Positions 9,290 to 20,458 of a stretch of 64,000 nucleotides of DNA are shown here, one piece after another (positions within the stretch are counted from its first letter, which is position 1; each line of letters opens with the position of its first letter). Under the pieces are notes generated by a model. The model did not search any database. It was given only the letters and a program-made list of their open reading frames with translations, and was not told the origin of the DNA. Source of the DNA: Sphingobium lactosutens DS20 (GTDB taxonomy: Bacteria; Pseudomonadota; Alphaproteobacteria; Sphingomonadales; Sphingomonadaceae). The translations under genes were made by a program, and so were the position numbers. The stretch covers positions 40,266 through 104,265 of the forward strand of contig NZ_ATDP01000081.1 in NCBI RefSeq assembly GCF_000445105.1. The letters are read 5' to 3'.

Positions 9290-10183
9290 TCAATCCTTCA
9301 CCCGGCTGACCTTGATGTCGAGCGTGCCCAGTTGCTCCTGCACGCTGCCCTTGCCGGCCAGATGACCAGCACCGACCGCGACGAAGACCGTGCCGGGACG
9401 GTCGAGGCGCGCCTTGATCCAGCGCGCCCAATTGGCGTTGCGGTCGGTCAGCAACACGCGGGCCAATTCCGGCGTTGCCTCCAGCGATTCATTCATCTCC
9501 CGCGCCAGCTTGTCCGGCTGTCCGGCCTTCCAGTAGCGCAGCAGGGAATCGAAACTCTTGTCCAGATCCGGCAGGCCGTCGACGGTGGCGTTGAGGAAAC
9601 TGACCTGCTGGTCCATCGGCAGGCCCGCGAAGAAGCCGATCTGCTGCTCGATCGTTTCGAGTGCGTCGACTCGCTTGCCTGCGTCGGTGGCGGCCGCGCG
9701 CAAAATCTTTTCCGCGCCAAGGTCGGTGCGGAAGCCTGCGCGGGCCAGGGGTGCGACCGACAGGGCCATGCCGGGCATCCACGGATTGAAAATCTCGAAG
9801 CTCTGCCAGGGCATGCCATTGGCCTCCATCGCGGCCTGATAGGCAGTGCGCGCGGGCGGCGACAGGCGATCGGACAGTTTCACTCCATCCTTGGCCAGCG
9901 CCATGCCGGCCATGGTCGTGCCCAGCGCGCGGGGATCGTCCGGTTCGATGATCTCCAGCACCAGCTCGTCCGATGCGTCGAAGGCGCGCTTCACCTTGCC
10001 GTCGAACCAGCTGACGCCCGGCTTCATCACATGCACCGTTCCGAACAGATAGATGCTCGTGTCCGCGTCGCTGACGCGCCAGAGGGCGGGGGTGGCCACA
10101 TCATCGGAGCGGGCCTGCGCATGTCCGCCAGCCAGCAGGAAGGCAACGGCCGCTGCGCGCAGCAGGGTGGAGAAAATCGTCAT
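9290..10183 (-). CDS. TraB/GumN-family secreted protein
   Basis: Paralogue of the adjacent lipoprotein, 297 residues from the chosen start MTIFSTLL, which opens a normal Sec signal peptide ending around Ala-Gln-Ala-Arg at residue 24. The N-terminal motif is GTVHVMKPG and the C-terminal one GAGHLAGKG, both matching the GumN pattern. A longer frame to 10309 would add 42 residues and bury the signal peptide, so it is rejected. It is transcribed away from glyQ and is the first gene of the two-gene unit. The product lacks a lipobox Cys, so unlike its neighbour it should be soluble in the periplasm or secreted. Confidence 0.82.
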   Translation of the reverse strand: MTIFSTLLRAAAVAFLLAGGHAQARSDDVATPALWRVSDADTSIYLFGTVHVMKPGVSWFDGKVKRAFDASDELVLEIIEPDDPRALGTTMAGMALAKDGVKLSDRLSPPARTAYQAAMEANGMPWQSFEIFNPWMPGMALSVAPLARAGFRTDLGAEKILRAAATDAGKRVDALETIEQQIGFFAGLPMDQQVSFLNATVDGLPDLDKSFDSLLRYWKAGQPDKLAREMNESLEATPELARVLLTDRNANWARWIKARLDRPGTVFVAVGAGHLAGKGSVQEQLGTLDIKVSRVKD

Positions 10184-10311
10184 GCGCCATCCATGCGCAG
10201 CACGGGCGCGCAGGGCAAGCGCCTTAACCCTGTTTGCCGCCGCTTCCCCTTGACCCTGTTCCTGCCATGCGCCAAGGCGCGAGGCCAAGTTTCGAGCGAA
10301 AAGGACCATCG

Positions 10312-11184
10312 GTGGCGACGACCAAGGCGCTTTCCTTTCAGGACCTGATCCTGACCCTCCATGCCTATTGGGGGAAGCAGGGCTGCGTCATCCTGCAACC
10401 CTATGACATGGAAGTGGGCGCGGGCACATTCCACCCGGCCACCACGCTGCGCAGCCTGGGGCCGGACGCCTGGAACGCCGCCTATGTGCAGCCCAGCCGT
10501 CGCCCGACCGATGGCCGCTACGGGGAAAATCCCAACCGGCTCCAGCATTACTACCAATATCAGGTCATCATGAAGCCTAGTCCTGCAAATTTGCAGGAGC
10601 TGTATCTGGGAAGCCTGGTCGAAATCGGCATCGATCCGCTGGTCCACGACATACGCTTTGTCGAGGATGACTGGGAAAGCCCGACGCTGGGCGCCTGGGG
10701 CCTGGGCTGGGAAGTCTGGTGCGATGGCATGGAGGTGACGCAGTTCACCTATTTCCAGCAGATGGGCGGCTTTGACTGCAAGCCGGTCGCGGGGGAACTG
10801 ACCTACGGGCTTGAGCGGCTGGCCATGTATATTCAGGGGGTGGACAGCGTCTACGACCTCAAATTCAACGACGCCGGCGTCACCTATGGCGACGTGTTCC
10901 TTGAAAATGAGCGGCAGATGTCGAAATGGAATTTCGAGGTCGCCGACACCGACAAGCTGCTGCGCTGGTTCAAGGACTGCCGCGCGGAATATGACCAGTG
11001 CATCGACAGCGGTGTGCCGCTCGCAGCCTTCGAACAGGCGATCAAGGCCAGCCACACCTTCAACCTGTTGCAGGCGCGCGGCGTCATTTCGGTGCAGGAA
11101 CGCGCCAGCTATATGGGGCAGGTGCGCGACATGGCGCGCGGCAGCTGCGAAGCCTGGATGAAGCATAATGGGTGGGCGGCGTGA
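10312..11184 (+). CDS. glyQ: Glycyl-tRNA synthetase alpha subunit
   Basis: Catalytic subunit of the alpha2-beta2 class II glycyl-tRNA synthetase. The 290-residue chain shows the class II signatures strongly conserved in Gly[16 protein letters not shown], the [19 protein letters not shown] stretch, and [18 protein letters not shown]. The start chosen is the GTG at 10312 (protein [10 protein letters not shown]), because AAGGA lies 8 nt upstream and the family begins here; ATGs at 10234 and 10267 would add sequence unlike other GlyQ proteins. glyS follows after a 154-nt gap filled by a palindromic repeat. Confidence 0.95.
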   Translation: MATTKALSFQDLILTLHAYWGKQGCVILQPYDMEVGAGTFHPATTLRSLGPDAWNAAYVQPSRRPTDGRYGENPNRLQHYYQYQVIMKPSPANLQELYLGSLVEIGIDPLVHDIRFVEDDWESPTLGAWGLGWEVWCDGMEVTQFTYFQQMGGFDCKPVAGELTYGLERLAMYIQGVDSVYDLKFNDAGVTYGDVFLENERQMSKWNFEVADTDKLLRWFKDCRAEYDQCIDSGVPLAAFEQAIKASHTFNLLQARGVISVQERASYMGQVRDMARGSCEAWMKHNGWAA

Positions 11185-11199
11185 CTTGTCTTTCTATAA

Positions 11200-11315
11200 T
11201 CCTCCCCTCGCAGGGGAGGTGGCATCGCAAGGCGATGACGGAGGGGTGTGACCCTCTCGATAGCGGGACACCCCTCCGTCTGGCTGCGCCAGACACCTCC
11301 CCTTCAAGGGGAGGA
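11200..11315. repeat. REP-like palindromic element between glyQ and glyS
   Basis: A small palindrome (CCTCCCCT, 3 nt, AGGGGAGG) at 11201-11219 and a second (CCTCCCCT, TCA, AGGGGAGG) at 11296-11314 bracket an imperfect inverted repeat containing GGAGGGGTG and its complement CACCCCTCC. The right half (TCTGGC, GCCAGA, CCTCCCCT) reappears at the very end of the window in the opposite orientation, which shows it is a dispersed family. It fills almost the whole glyQ-glyS spacer. Confidence 0.85.
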
Positions 11316-11338
11316 TGCGTTTTATATGGGTTTGATTC

Positions 11339-13687
11339 ATGACTGACTTCCTCCTCGAACTGCGCTGCGAGGAAATTCCCGCGCGCATGCAAGTGAAGGC
11401 ATCGGACGATCTGGCGCGCCTGTTCGCGGACGAGCTGGCCAAGGCGGGATTGAAGCCGTCCGCCATCGACAGTTTCGTGACGCCTCGCCGCCTCGCCCTC
11501 ATCGCCCGCGACCTGCCGCTCGAAACCGCCGCCGTCAGCGAGGAATTTAAAGGCCCCCGCACCAGCGCGCCGCCGCAGGCGCTGGAGGGATTTCTGCGCA
11601 AGACGGGGCTGACGCAGGATCAGCTGGAGGATCGCGACGGCGTCTGGTTTGCCATCGTGAATAAGCCCGGCCGCGCCACCGCCGACGTGCTGGCGCAAGC
11701 AGTTCCGGCGGTGATCCGCGCCTTTCCCTGGCCCAAATCGATGCGTTGGGGCGCGGCAAGCCAGACGACCGAAAGCCTGCGCTGGGTGCGGCCGTTGAAG
11801 GGCATCGTCGCGATTCTGGGCGAGGCTCTGGTCGATATCGAAATTGAAGGGCTGCGATCAGGCTATGCGACGCTCGGCCACCGTTTCCATCACCCCGGCG
11901 AAATCACCATCGGCGGGGCGCATGACTATGTGGAAAAGCTGCGCGCCTGCCATGTGATCGCCAGCCATCAGGAACGGCAGGCGATCATCGAGGCAAAAGC
12001 CGCGCAAGCCGCCGCCGCGCACGGCTATAGCGTCATCGAGGACAAGGGGCTGGTCGCGGAGAATGCGGGCCTCACCGAATGGCCGGTGCCGCTGCTCGGC
12101 GATTTCGACCCGGCCTTCCTGGAAGTGCCGCCCGAGGTCATCCAGCTGACCCTGCGCATCAACCAGAAATATTTCGTCTTGCGTGATGGCGAGGGCAATC
12201 TCGCCCCCGCCTTCATCTGCACCGCCAATATCGATGCGAAGGAAGGCGGCGCGGCGATCATCGCGGGCAACCGCAAGGTGCTGGCCGCTCGCCTCTCCGA
12301 CGCTCGCTTTTTCTGGGAGCAGGACCGCAAGACACGGCTGGAGGACCACGCGAAGAAGCTGGAGCGCATCACCTTCCACGAGAAACTCGGTACCGTCGCC
12401 GACAAGGTCGAACGCGTCGCGAAGCTGGCGCGATGGCTGGTGGAGGAGGGGATTGTCACCCCCACCAATACCGTCACCCCAGCGAAGGCTGGGGTCTCAG
12501 GCGACAGCGCGCCTACGCCTGAGATGTCGGCGGGAGTCACGCGCCTCCCGCCGACCTTCGCTGGCATGACGACGGAGGAACTCGCCACCCTCGCCGAACA
12601 GGCCGCCCGCCTGTGCAAGGCCGATCTCGTCACCGAAATGGTCGGCGAGTTCCCCGAACTGCAAGGCATCATGGGCGGCTACTACGCCCGCGCCGAGGGC
12701 CTGCCCGACGCCGTGGCCGACGCCATCCGCGACCATTACAAGCCGGTCGCGCAGGGCGATGAGGTTCCAACCGCGCCGGTGACGGTAGCGGTGAGTTTGG
12801 CGGACAAGTTAGATACGATTGTTTGCTTTTTCTGTATCGATCAGGAACCAACGGGATCGAAAGATCCATTCGCGCTGCGCCGAGCCGCTCTTGGGGCGCT
12901 TCGTATCATCCAATTGAATGGGCTACGATCGGCTTCGCTTTCGTTCATCGAGCTCGCCATTGTAACCGTAACCGAATTAGCTGTCGGCACGGCGGGTAGC
13001 GCGTTTGACGGACTTCGTGCCCGCCGTTCTGCTGATCTCATTAAGTCGGAGCTAGGGCTTACGGGAACCGCCGAAGTCCTTGAATATATGGTGCGCGTTG
13101 AAGCGGAAGCCATATTCAGTTTCATCATCGATCGCCTCAAGGTCCAGCAGAAGGAAGCTGGCGTTCGTCACGACCTGATCGACGCGGTGTTTGCGCTTGG
13201 TGGCGAGGATGATCTCGTCCGCCTGCTCGCCCGCGTGAAGGCGCTCCAGTCCTTCGTCGCGACCGACGACGGCACGAATTTGCTCGCGGGTTACAAGCGC
13301 GCGTCGAACATCCTCAAGAAAGAGGTGCCGGACCCCACTAGTGCTCCGGCGAAGGCAGGAGCCCAGGGCGACGACGCGCGATCTGGCCCTGGGTTCCTGC
13401 CTTCTCAGGAGCACGGCGCTCTGCCCTACACCCCCGAACCCGCCGAAGCCGTTCTCATCACCGCGCTCGACGCCGCCGAACCGCGTGCGGCCCAGGCGGT
13501 GGCGGACGAGCGGTTCGAGGATGCGATGGCGGCACTGGCGACGCTGCGCGCGCCGATCGACGCCTTTTTCGACAGCGTAACCGTCAACGATCCCGATCCA
13601 GCCAAGAGGGCGAATCGCCTTGCGCTGCTGGCGCGGGTGCGTGACGCAGTGCACAATGTCGCCGACTTTTCGAAGATTGCCGGCTGA
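11339..13687 (+). CDS. glyS: Glycyl-tRNA synthetase beta subunit with two in-frame palindromic insertions
   Basis: tRNA-binding subunit of glycyl-tRNA synthetase. The protein begins MTDFLLELRCEEIPARM, the standard GlyS N-terminus, and retains LADKLDT and PTGSKDPFALRRAALG. At 782 residues it is roughly 90 longer than E. coli GlyS (689). The excess maps mainly to two segments, about residues 379-411 (containing TPAKAGVSGD) and 668-692 (containing APAKAGAQGD), each encoded by a palindromic DNA element. Between them, about 12790-13160, codon choice shifts to A/T-rich codons (TTA, CTA, ATT) unlike the flanks. The frame is unbroken, so the enzyme is presumably functional. Confidence 0.93.
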   Translation: MTDFLLELRCEEIPARMQVKASDDLARLFADELAKAGLKPSAIDSFVTPRRLALIARDLPLETAAVSEEFKGPRTSAPPQALEGFLRKTGLTQDQLEDRDGVWFAIVNKPGRATADVLAQAVPAVIRAFPWPKSMRWGAASQTTESLRWVRPLKGIVAILGEALVDIEIEGLRSGYATLGHRFHHPGEITIGGAHDYVEKLRACHVIASHQERQAIIEAKAAQAAAAHGYSVIEDKGLVAENAGLTEWPVPLLGDFDPAFLEVPPEVIQLTLRINQKYFVLRDGEGNLAPAFICTANIDAKEGGAAIIAGNRKVLAARLSDARFFWEQDRKTRLEDHAKKLERITFHEKLGTVADKVERVAKLARWLVEEGIVTPTNTVTPAKAGVSGDSAPTPEMSAGVTRLPPTFAGMTTEELATLAEQAARLCKADLVTEMVGEFPELQGIMGGYYARAEGLPDAVADAIRDHYKPVAQGDEVPTAPVTVAVSLADKLDTIVCFFCIDQEPTGSKDPFALRRAALGALRIIQLNGLRSASLSFIELAIVTVTELAVGTAGSAFDGLRARRSADLIKSELGLTGTAEVLEYMVRVEAEAIFSFIIDRLKVQQKEAGVRHDLIDAVFALGGEDDLVRLLARVKALQSFVATDDGTNLLAGYKRASNILKKEVPDPTSAPAKAGAQGDDARSGPGFLPSQEHGALPYTPEPAEAVLITALDAAEPRAAQAVADERFEDAMAALATLRAPIDAFFDSVTVNDPDPAKRANRLALLARVRDAVHNVADFSKIAG
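12473..12570. repeat. REP-like palindromic element inside glyS (copy 1)
   Basis: The ends are inverted copies (GTCACCCCAGCGAAGG at the left, CCTTCGCTGGCATGAC at the right) and an inner pair CTCAGGCG / CGCCTGAG forms a second stem. It is translated in frame within glyS, in the region between the ALARWL helix and the next conserved helix of GlyS. The GCGAAGGC core is shared with the second element in the same gene. Confidence 0.85.
13341..13414. repeat. REP-like palindromic element inside glyS (copy 2)
   Basis: A 28-nt left arm (13341-13368) and a 28-nt right arm (13387-13414) are inverted repeats with 25 of 28 matching positions, separated by an 18-nt loop. It is translated in frame near the C-terminal third of GlyS. 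It carries the same GCGAAGGC core as copy 1 but different flanking stem sequence, so it is a relative rather than an identical copy. Confidence 0.85.
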
Positions 13688-13826
13688 GGACCGAAGATTC
13701 CAACGCCAGCATAATTTTCGAGAAGATCGGCGGGATATTCCTATCCCATCGTGCATTGAGCCGCTAATTGCGGTCACATTATTGCAACGCACAAAACTCG
13801 GCAATCAGTGCAGGGAGAGCCGGAAC

Positions 13827-16523
<2,697 letters not shown>

Positions 16524-16524
16524 G

Positions 16525-16556
16525 AAAGGGCGGGAGTGGATGCTCCCGCCCTTTTT
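16525..16556 (+). terminator. Intrinsic terminator of ppdK
   Basis: A 12-bp perfect stem (16525-16536 with 16543-16554, loop TGGATG) ends in five T residues (16552-16556), immediately after the ppdK stop. Confidence 0.85.
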
Positions 16557-16579
16557 CGTGAAAAGACAGCGCGGCCCGA

Positions 16580-17092
16580 TCAGGCCGACCCGGTAAGGCG
16601 ACCCAGCAGGCCCGGCTTGTCGCCCCGCTCAAGCGCGCGCGCCTGTCCGCGCCAGTCTTCGTGCGCGATGGTGCCGGGCTTCAGGCCAAGCCGCGCCTCC
16701 AGCGTCGCTTCCTGTTCGGCGCTGAGAGCCGCAATCTGGCCATAGCGGTGATAGCCCGCTTCGTTCAGCGCCACTTCCTGCGCCTGGCTCAGCCCCTTGA
16801 TCCGGCTGAGGTCATCGCGGCCATGCACTGCGCCGCCGACGGCCGCTGCGGTGCCGGGACCAATCGGCCCGTTATGGCGTTCCAGCTCGGCGATCCGCGC
16901 ATTGGCGGCTTCGATGCGGGCGTCGCGATCCCGGAAGGCGCCGTCCCGCTCCTGCAAGACAGTGCGGTGCGCGATCTGCTCATCGCGCCACAATCGCTTA
17001 TATTTGCCGCGCCCGCTCATCATCAGCCCCAATATCCAGCCTATGATCAGGGCAATCAGCAACAGCGCCAGGTCATTCATGGTGAAGCTCAT
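16580..17092 (-). CDS. Membrane-anchored helix-hairpin-helix protein
   Basis: A 170-residue protein of unknown role. A single membrane helix lies at about residues 7-25, followed by a basic stretch, a coiled coil rich in Arg/Glu/Ala (about 38-75), a Gly/Ala linker, and a C-terminal domain of about 50 residues with the pattern DLSRIKGLSQ through QIAALSAEQ. That domain resembles the helix-hairpin-helix tail found in COG3743-type proteins and fused to some NADH dehydrogenase subunits. AAGGAGG lies 6 nt before the ATG at 17092, which favours it over a frame open to 17146. The gene is convergent with ppdK and sits alone. Confidence 0.75.
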   Translation of the reverse strand: MSFTMNDLALLLIALIIGWILGLMMSGRGKYKRLWRDEQIAHRTVLQERDGAFRDRDARIEAANARIAELERHNGPIGPGTAAAVGGAVHGRDDLSRIKGLSQAQEVALNEAGYHRYGQIAALSAEQEATLEARLGLKPGTIAHEDWRGQARALERGDKPGLLGRLTGSA

Positions 17093-17232
17093 GATGGCCT
17101 CCTTTCCTGCGGCTTGAACGGCGGACCGGGACAAAGGTTGCTCCATCGCCGTCAGGCGGGATCAGGGCGCAGGAAAAGTGTAAAAAAGGCTTGCCCAATC
17201 GGCCGGGCGCTTCTATCTGCGCCTCTCCAAAC

Positions 17233-17309
17233 GCACCCGTAGCTCAGCTGGATAGAGCATCAGACTACGAATCTGAGGGTCGGACGTTCGAATCGTTCCG
17301 GGTGCGCCA
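17233..17309 (+). tRNA. tRNA-Arg(ACG), copy 1
   Basis: A 77-nt cloverleaf with the CCA encoded. Acceptor stem GCACCCG pairs with CGGGTGC; the anticodon arm TCAGA / TCTGA presents the loop CTACGAA, anticodon ACG (read as ICG after editing, decoding CGU/CGC/CGA). The T-arm contains GTTCGAATC. Sequence is identical to the second copy 44 nt downstream. Confidence 0.97.
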
Positions 17310-17353
17310 TTTGGACACAGGCAGTGCGGCTTTCAGCCGGCTGCCGGAAATCG

Positions 17354-17430
17354 GCACCCGTAGCTCAGCTGGATAGAGCATCAGACTACGAATCTGAGGG
17401 TCGGACGTTCGAATCGTTCCGGGTGCGCCA
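17354..17430 (+). tRNA. tRNA-Arg(ACG), copy 2
   Basis: Same 77-nt sequence as copy 1, including the encoded CCA, after a 44-nt spacer. The two are most likely processed from one transcript. Confidence 0.97.
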
Positions 17431-17440
17431 TTTCCCTGAT

Positions 17441-17464
17441 GAAAGCTACAACAGCAGCTTTCTT
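17441..17464 (+). terminator. Possible terminator after the tRNA pair
   Basis: A 7-bp stem GAAAGCT / AGCTTTC (17441-17447 with 17456-17462) is followed only by TT. It is the one hairpin between the tRNAs and the convergent cobQ stop; the T run is poor. Confidence 0.3.
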
Positions 17465-17469
17465 GGCCT

Positions 17470-18921
17470 CTATCCTTCCTGCGCCAGCGTGATCAGAGCA
17501 TCCACATCAACATGCCGTTCCAGATGGTCGGCGAGCGCGTCGAGCGCGTCTTCGACCGACTGGTCATAATCTGCCTCTATCGACGTCGCGCCAATCCGAT
17601 GCAGCAGGGCTGCGCGCAGCGAGGTGCTGGCAAGCAGGCCATGGACGTAACTGCCCATCACCCGCCCGTCCGGGCTGATCGCCCCGTCGGGCCTGTTTCC
17701 GAGCATCGCAAAAGGCCGCGCGCAGCCGGGTCCGTCGCTGCGGCCCATATGCATTTCATAGCCTTGGAAATCCGCCCCGAGCGCGCGGCCACGCACATGC
17801 TCCAGCGTCTTGTCACCAGCAAGCATCGTGTCCACTTCCAGCAGGCCCAGGCCATTGATGCTCCGCACTGACCCTTCGATCCCGGCGGGATCGCGGATCG
17901 TCCGCCCCAGCATCTGATAGCCCCCGCACAATCCCAGCACCGCGCCCCCGCGCCGGTGATGCGCGCGTATGTCGATGTCCCAGCCCTGCCCGACCATGGC
18001 GCGCATGTCCGCGATCGTCGCCTTCGATCCGGGCAGGATCACGAGCGCCGCATCGCCGGGAATGGCTTGCCCAGGCCCAATCATGCGCAGGTCGACGGCT
18101 GGCTCCAGCTTCAACGGGTCGAGATCATCGAAATTCGAAATGCGCGGCAGCACGGGGCAGGCGATGATGATCGGGCCGTCGGCGCAAGGCACCGGGCGTT
18201 CCAACACCACCGCGTCCTCGCTGGGAAGCCGCGCGACGTCAGCGAGCCGGGGAATGACGCCAAAGCCGCGCCAGCCCGATAGCGCCTCGATCTGACGATA
18301 GCCATCTTCGAACAGCGTCAAGTCGCCCCGGAATTTGTTGATGAGGAAGCCCCGGATCATCTTGGCATCGGCGGGGTCCAGCACCGCGCGCGTGCCGACG
18401 ACCGCAGCAATCACGCCGCCCCTGTCTATGTCGCCCACCAGCACGACCGGAACATTGGCGGCGCGCGCAAAGCCCATATTGGCAATGTCGCCCGCGCGCA
18501 GGTTGATTTCTGCCGGAGAGCCTGCGCCTTCTACGACCACGATGTCACATTGCGCGCGCAGCCGATGATAGCTTTCGAGAACCTCGTCCAGCAGTGCGCC
18601 CCGCGCCGCGCGAAAATTGCCCGATCCCAACGTGCCGCGCACTTTCCCGTGCACGATCAACTGCGAACTACGGTCGGCCTGCGGCTTCAGCAGCACCGGG
18701 TTCATGTCCGTATGCGCGGGAACGCCGCAGGCTATCGCTTGCAGCGCCTGCGCGCGGCCAATTTCTCCACCGTCGATCGTGACTGCGGCATTGTTCGACA
18801 TATTCTGAGGCTTGAAGGGGCGCACATCATGGCCATGACGCTTGAGCGCCCGGCACAGCCCAGCGACCAGAACCGACTTGCCGACGTCAGAGCCGGTCCC
18901 CTGCAACATGATCGCGCCCAT
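17470..18921 (-). CDS. cobQ: Cobyric acid synthase
   Basis: Glutamine-dependent amidation of adenosylcobyrinic acid a,c-diamide in B12 synthesis. Of 483 residues, the N-terminal dethiobiotin-synthetase-like domain carries the P-loop variant GTGSDVGKS (residues 8-16) and [10 protein letters not shown]. The C-terminal glutamine amidotransferase domain has the nucleophile Cys332 in [10 protein letters not shown] and His427 in GSYVHGLL. It lies 36 nt downstream of a small membrane protein gene at the end of a minus-strand run that includes astAB. No other cob genes and no cobalamin riboswitch are visible, so its place here looks positional rather than functional. A second in-frame ATG four codons in is possible. 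Confidence 0.95.
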   Translation of the reverse strand: MGAIMLQGTGSDVGKSVLVAGLCRALKRHGHDVRPFKPQNMSNNAAVTIDGGEIGRAQALQAIACGVPAHTDMNPVLLKPQADRSSQLIVHGKVRGTLGSGNFRAARGALLDEVLESYHRLRAQCDIVVVEGAGSPAEINLRAGDIANMGFARAANVPVVLVGDIDRGGVIAAVVGTRAVLDPADAKMIRGFLINKFRGDLTLFEDGYRQIEALSGWRGFGVIPRLADVARLPSEDAVVLERPVPCADGPIIIACPVLPRISNFDDLDPLKLEPAVDLRMIGPGQAIPGDAALVILPGSKATIADMRAMVGQGWDIDIRAHHRRGGAVLGLCGGYQMLGRTIRDPAGIEGSVRSINGLGLLEVDTMLAGDKTLEHVRGRALGADFQGYEMHMGRSDGPGCARPFAMLGNRPDGAISPDGRVMGSYVHGLLASTSLRAALLHRIGATSIEADYDQSVEDALDALADHLERHVDVDALITLAQEG

Positions 18922-18957
18922 GGCGCGTCCATGCCCGACCGACCAAGGCGAGGCAAC

Positions 18958-19176
18958 TTAAAGCCCGCGCTGATAGTCCAGCGCGTCGATGATCTTGCCG
19001 CCGGCCATGAAGACTGCGCCAGTGCAGGCGAGTGCCAACAACTGACCGCCAAAACCGGGATATTGCTGCATATAGACAGCGCCGCGCTCAGTCGCGCCAA
19101 GCGCGAGCGCATAGATGATCAGAAACGCCTCGAACTTGGTCTTGATCGTGAAAAGGCCCTTGATCCGTTCCATCAT
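18958..19176 (-). CDS. Small two-helix membrane protein
   Basis: A 72-residue protein that I cannot assign to a named family. After a short basic N-terminus (MMERIKGLF) it has a probable membrane helix at about residues 14-29 and a second at about 42-60, with ALGATERGAVYM between them. Two adjacent ATGs at 19176 and 19173 are both possible starts; a frame open to 19239 would overlap astB. It begins 22 nt after the astB stop and ends 36 nt before cobQ, so it is probably transcribed with both. Confidence 0.6.
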   Translation of the reverse strand: MMERIKGLFTIKTKFEAFLIIYALALGATERGAVYMQQYPGFGGQLLALACTGAVFMAGGKIIDALDYQRGL

Positions 19177-19198
19177 CGTCCCATCGGCTTGTCGCCCC

Positions 19199-20458
19199 TC
19201 AGGGAAGAAGATCGCCGGAAAGCTGCAAATGGTCAACAAGCGTTAACCATGATTGCTCGATCCGGGCGATGAGGCGGGTGTCCCCCAAATCATCGGGCGC
19301 GATTTCCTCCGGCCAGTAGGTCGCGACGATGCGACCGATTTCGTCCAGCTTGCGCTCGTCGAGCAAGAACCGCGGGTCGATCGTGGCAGGATCGGCAACA
19401 ACGCGCAGGCGCAGGCAGGCTGGGCCGCCGCCATTGGCCATGGACTGGCGCACATCGACGGGGATGAGCCGGCGAATCGGGCCATTGCCCGCCACCATCT
19501 GCTGCAACCAGGACCAGACGGCGGGCGTCTCCTGCGCCTCGGTCGGCAGCACCAGTGCCATGACGCCGTCAGGCAGGGTGACAAGCTGCGCATTGAACAG
19601 ATAGCTGCGGATCGCGTCGGCCAGGCTGACGGCGCTCGCCGGCACTTCGACAATCTCCACGCAAGGCAGCGCGTCGCGCAAGTCCGCATAGAAACCGTCT
19701 TTGTCCACGAAGGCCTGCTCATGGGTGAAGAGCACACGTTCATTGGCCACGGCGACCACGTCATTGTGGAAAGCGCCCGCAGCAATCGCCTCTTCCGATT
19801 GTTGGACGAACAGGCAGCGCTCGGGGGCCAGGCCATGCAGCCGTGCGACCGCCTTGCTTGCCTCCACATGCTGGCGCGCGGGGAAGGGACCGCCAGACTG
19901 GCCATAGACGAATATTTCCACCCCCGGCAGGTCGTGCCGTTCGGTCAAGCGCATATGGTTCGCCGCGCCTTCATCGCCAAAGGGCGGCGGCACCGGGTCA
20001 TGGACGGCAAAGCTGCGCGCATCGGAAAAGGCCAGGCGCAACTGCGCCAGCGTCTGCGGCCACTCATGGCTGCGATGTGGCATGGTGACGAGATTGGCGA
20101 CGGTCAGGTGCGTGCGCCCATCGCGCGTATCGGCCGCAGGCGACACCGTCGCCGCATTGGCCGCCCACATGGAGGATGCCGACATGGCGGCCGCGCGAAT
20201 ATGCGGCTCAGCGCCGGATACGTCCGTTCCCAATCGCGCAAGCCAAGCGCCATCGGGGCGCCACTGCGGCAGGAAAAGCCCCTGAGCCAGGCCGAGCGCT
20301 ATATTGCCGCGCATCTTGTCCAGCCCCTGCAACGCGGCGGCGCGCGGCTGCGACACCGCGCCCGCATTGCGCGCGGAGGCGAGATTGCCCAGGCTCAGGC
20401 CCGCATAATTATGGCTGGGACCGATCAGGCCGTCGAAATTGATTTCGGTGATGCTCAT
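19199..20458 (-). CDS. astB: N-succinylarginine dihydrolase
   Basis: Second step of the arginine succinyltransferase pathway, cleaving N2-succinylarginine to N2-succinylornithine, ammonia and CO2. The 419-residue protein starts MSITEINFDGLIGPSHNYAG, the family N-terminus. Likely catalytic residues by comparison with the E. coli enzyme are Glu163 in GDEGAANH, His231 in FHNDVVAV and nucleophile Cys348 in GGPACLRLRV. The ATG overlaps the astA stop (ATGA), so the two steps are translationally coupled. Confidence 0.96.
   Translation of the reverse strand: MSITEINFDGLIGPSHNYAGLSLGNLASARNAGAVSQPRAAALQGLDKMRGNIALGLAQGLFLPQWRPDGAWLARLGTDVSGAEPHIRAAAMSASSMWAANAATVSPAADTRDGRTHLTVANLVTMPHRSHEWPQTLAQLRLAFSDARSFAVHDPVPPPFGDEGAANHMRLTERHDLPGVEIFVYGQSGGPFPARQHVEASKAVARLHGLAPERCLFVQQSEEAIAAGAFHNDVVAVANERVLFTHEQAFVDKDGFYADLRDALPCVEIVEVPASAVSLADAIRSYLFNAQLVTLPDGVMALVLPTEAQETPAVWSWLQQMVAGNGPIRRLIPVDVRQSMANGGGPACLRLRVVADPATIDPRFLLDERKLDEIGRIVATYWPEEIAPDDLGDTRLIARIEQSWLTLVDHLQLSGDLLP

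Noticed and set aside
8401..10348. Plus-strand frames of 302 and 479 codons over the two GumN-like genes
   Set aside because: The minus-strand frames have signal peptides and family motifs; the plus-strand ones do not.
11339..13687. glyS as a frameshifted pseudogene because of its length and odd segments
   Set aside because: The frame is continuous, conserved GlyS blocks are intact at both ends, and the excess matches the in-frame palindromes.
17191..17569. Two short frames encoding an APVAQLDRASDYESEGRTF-type peptide
   Set aside because: They are translations of the two tRNA-Arg genes, a familiar artefact.
17470..18958. Cobalamin riboswitch near cobQ
   Set aside because: The upstream gap is only 36 nt and lacks a B12-box-like sequence.
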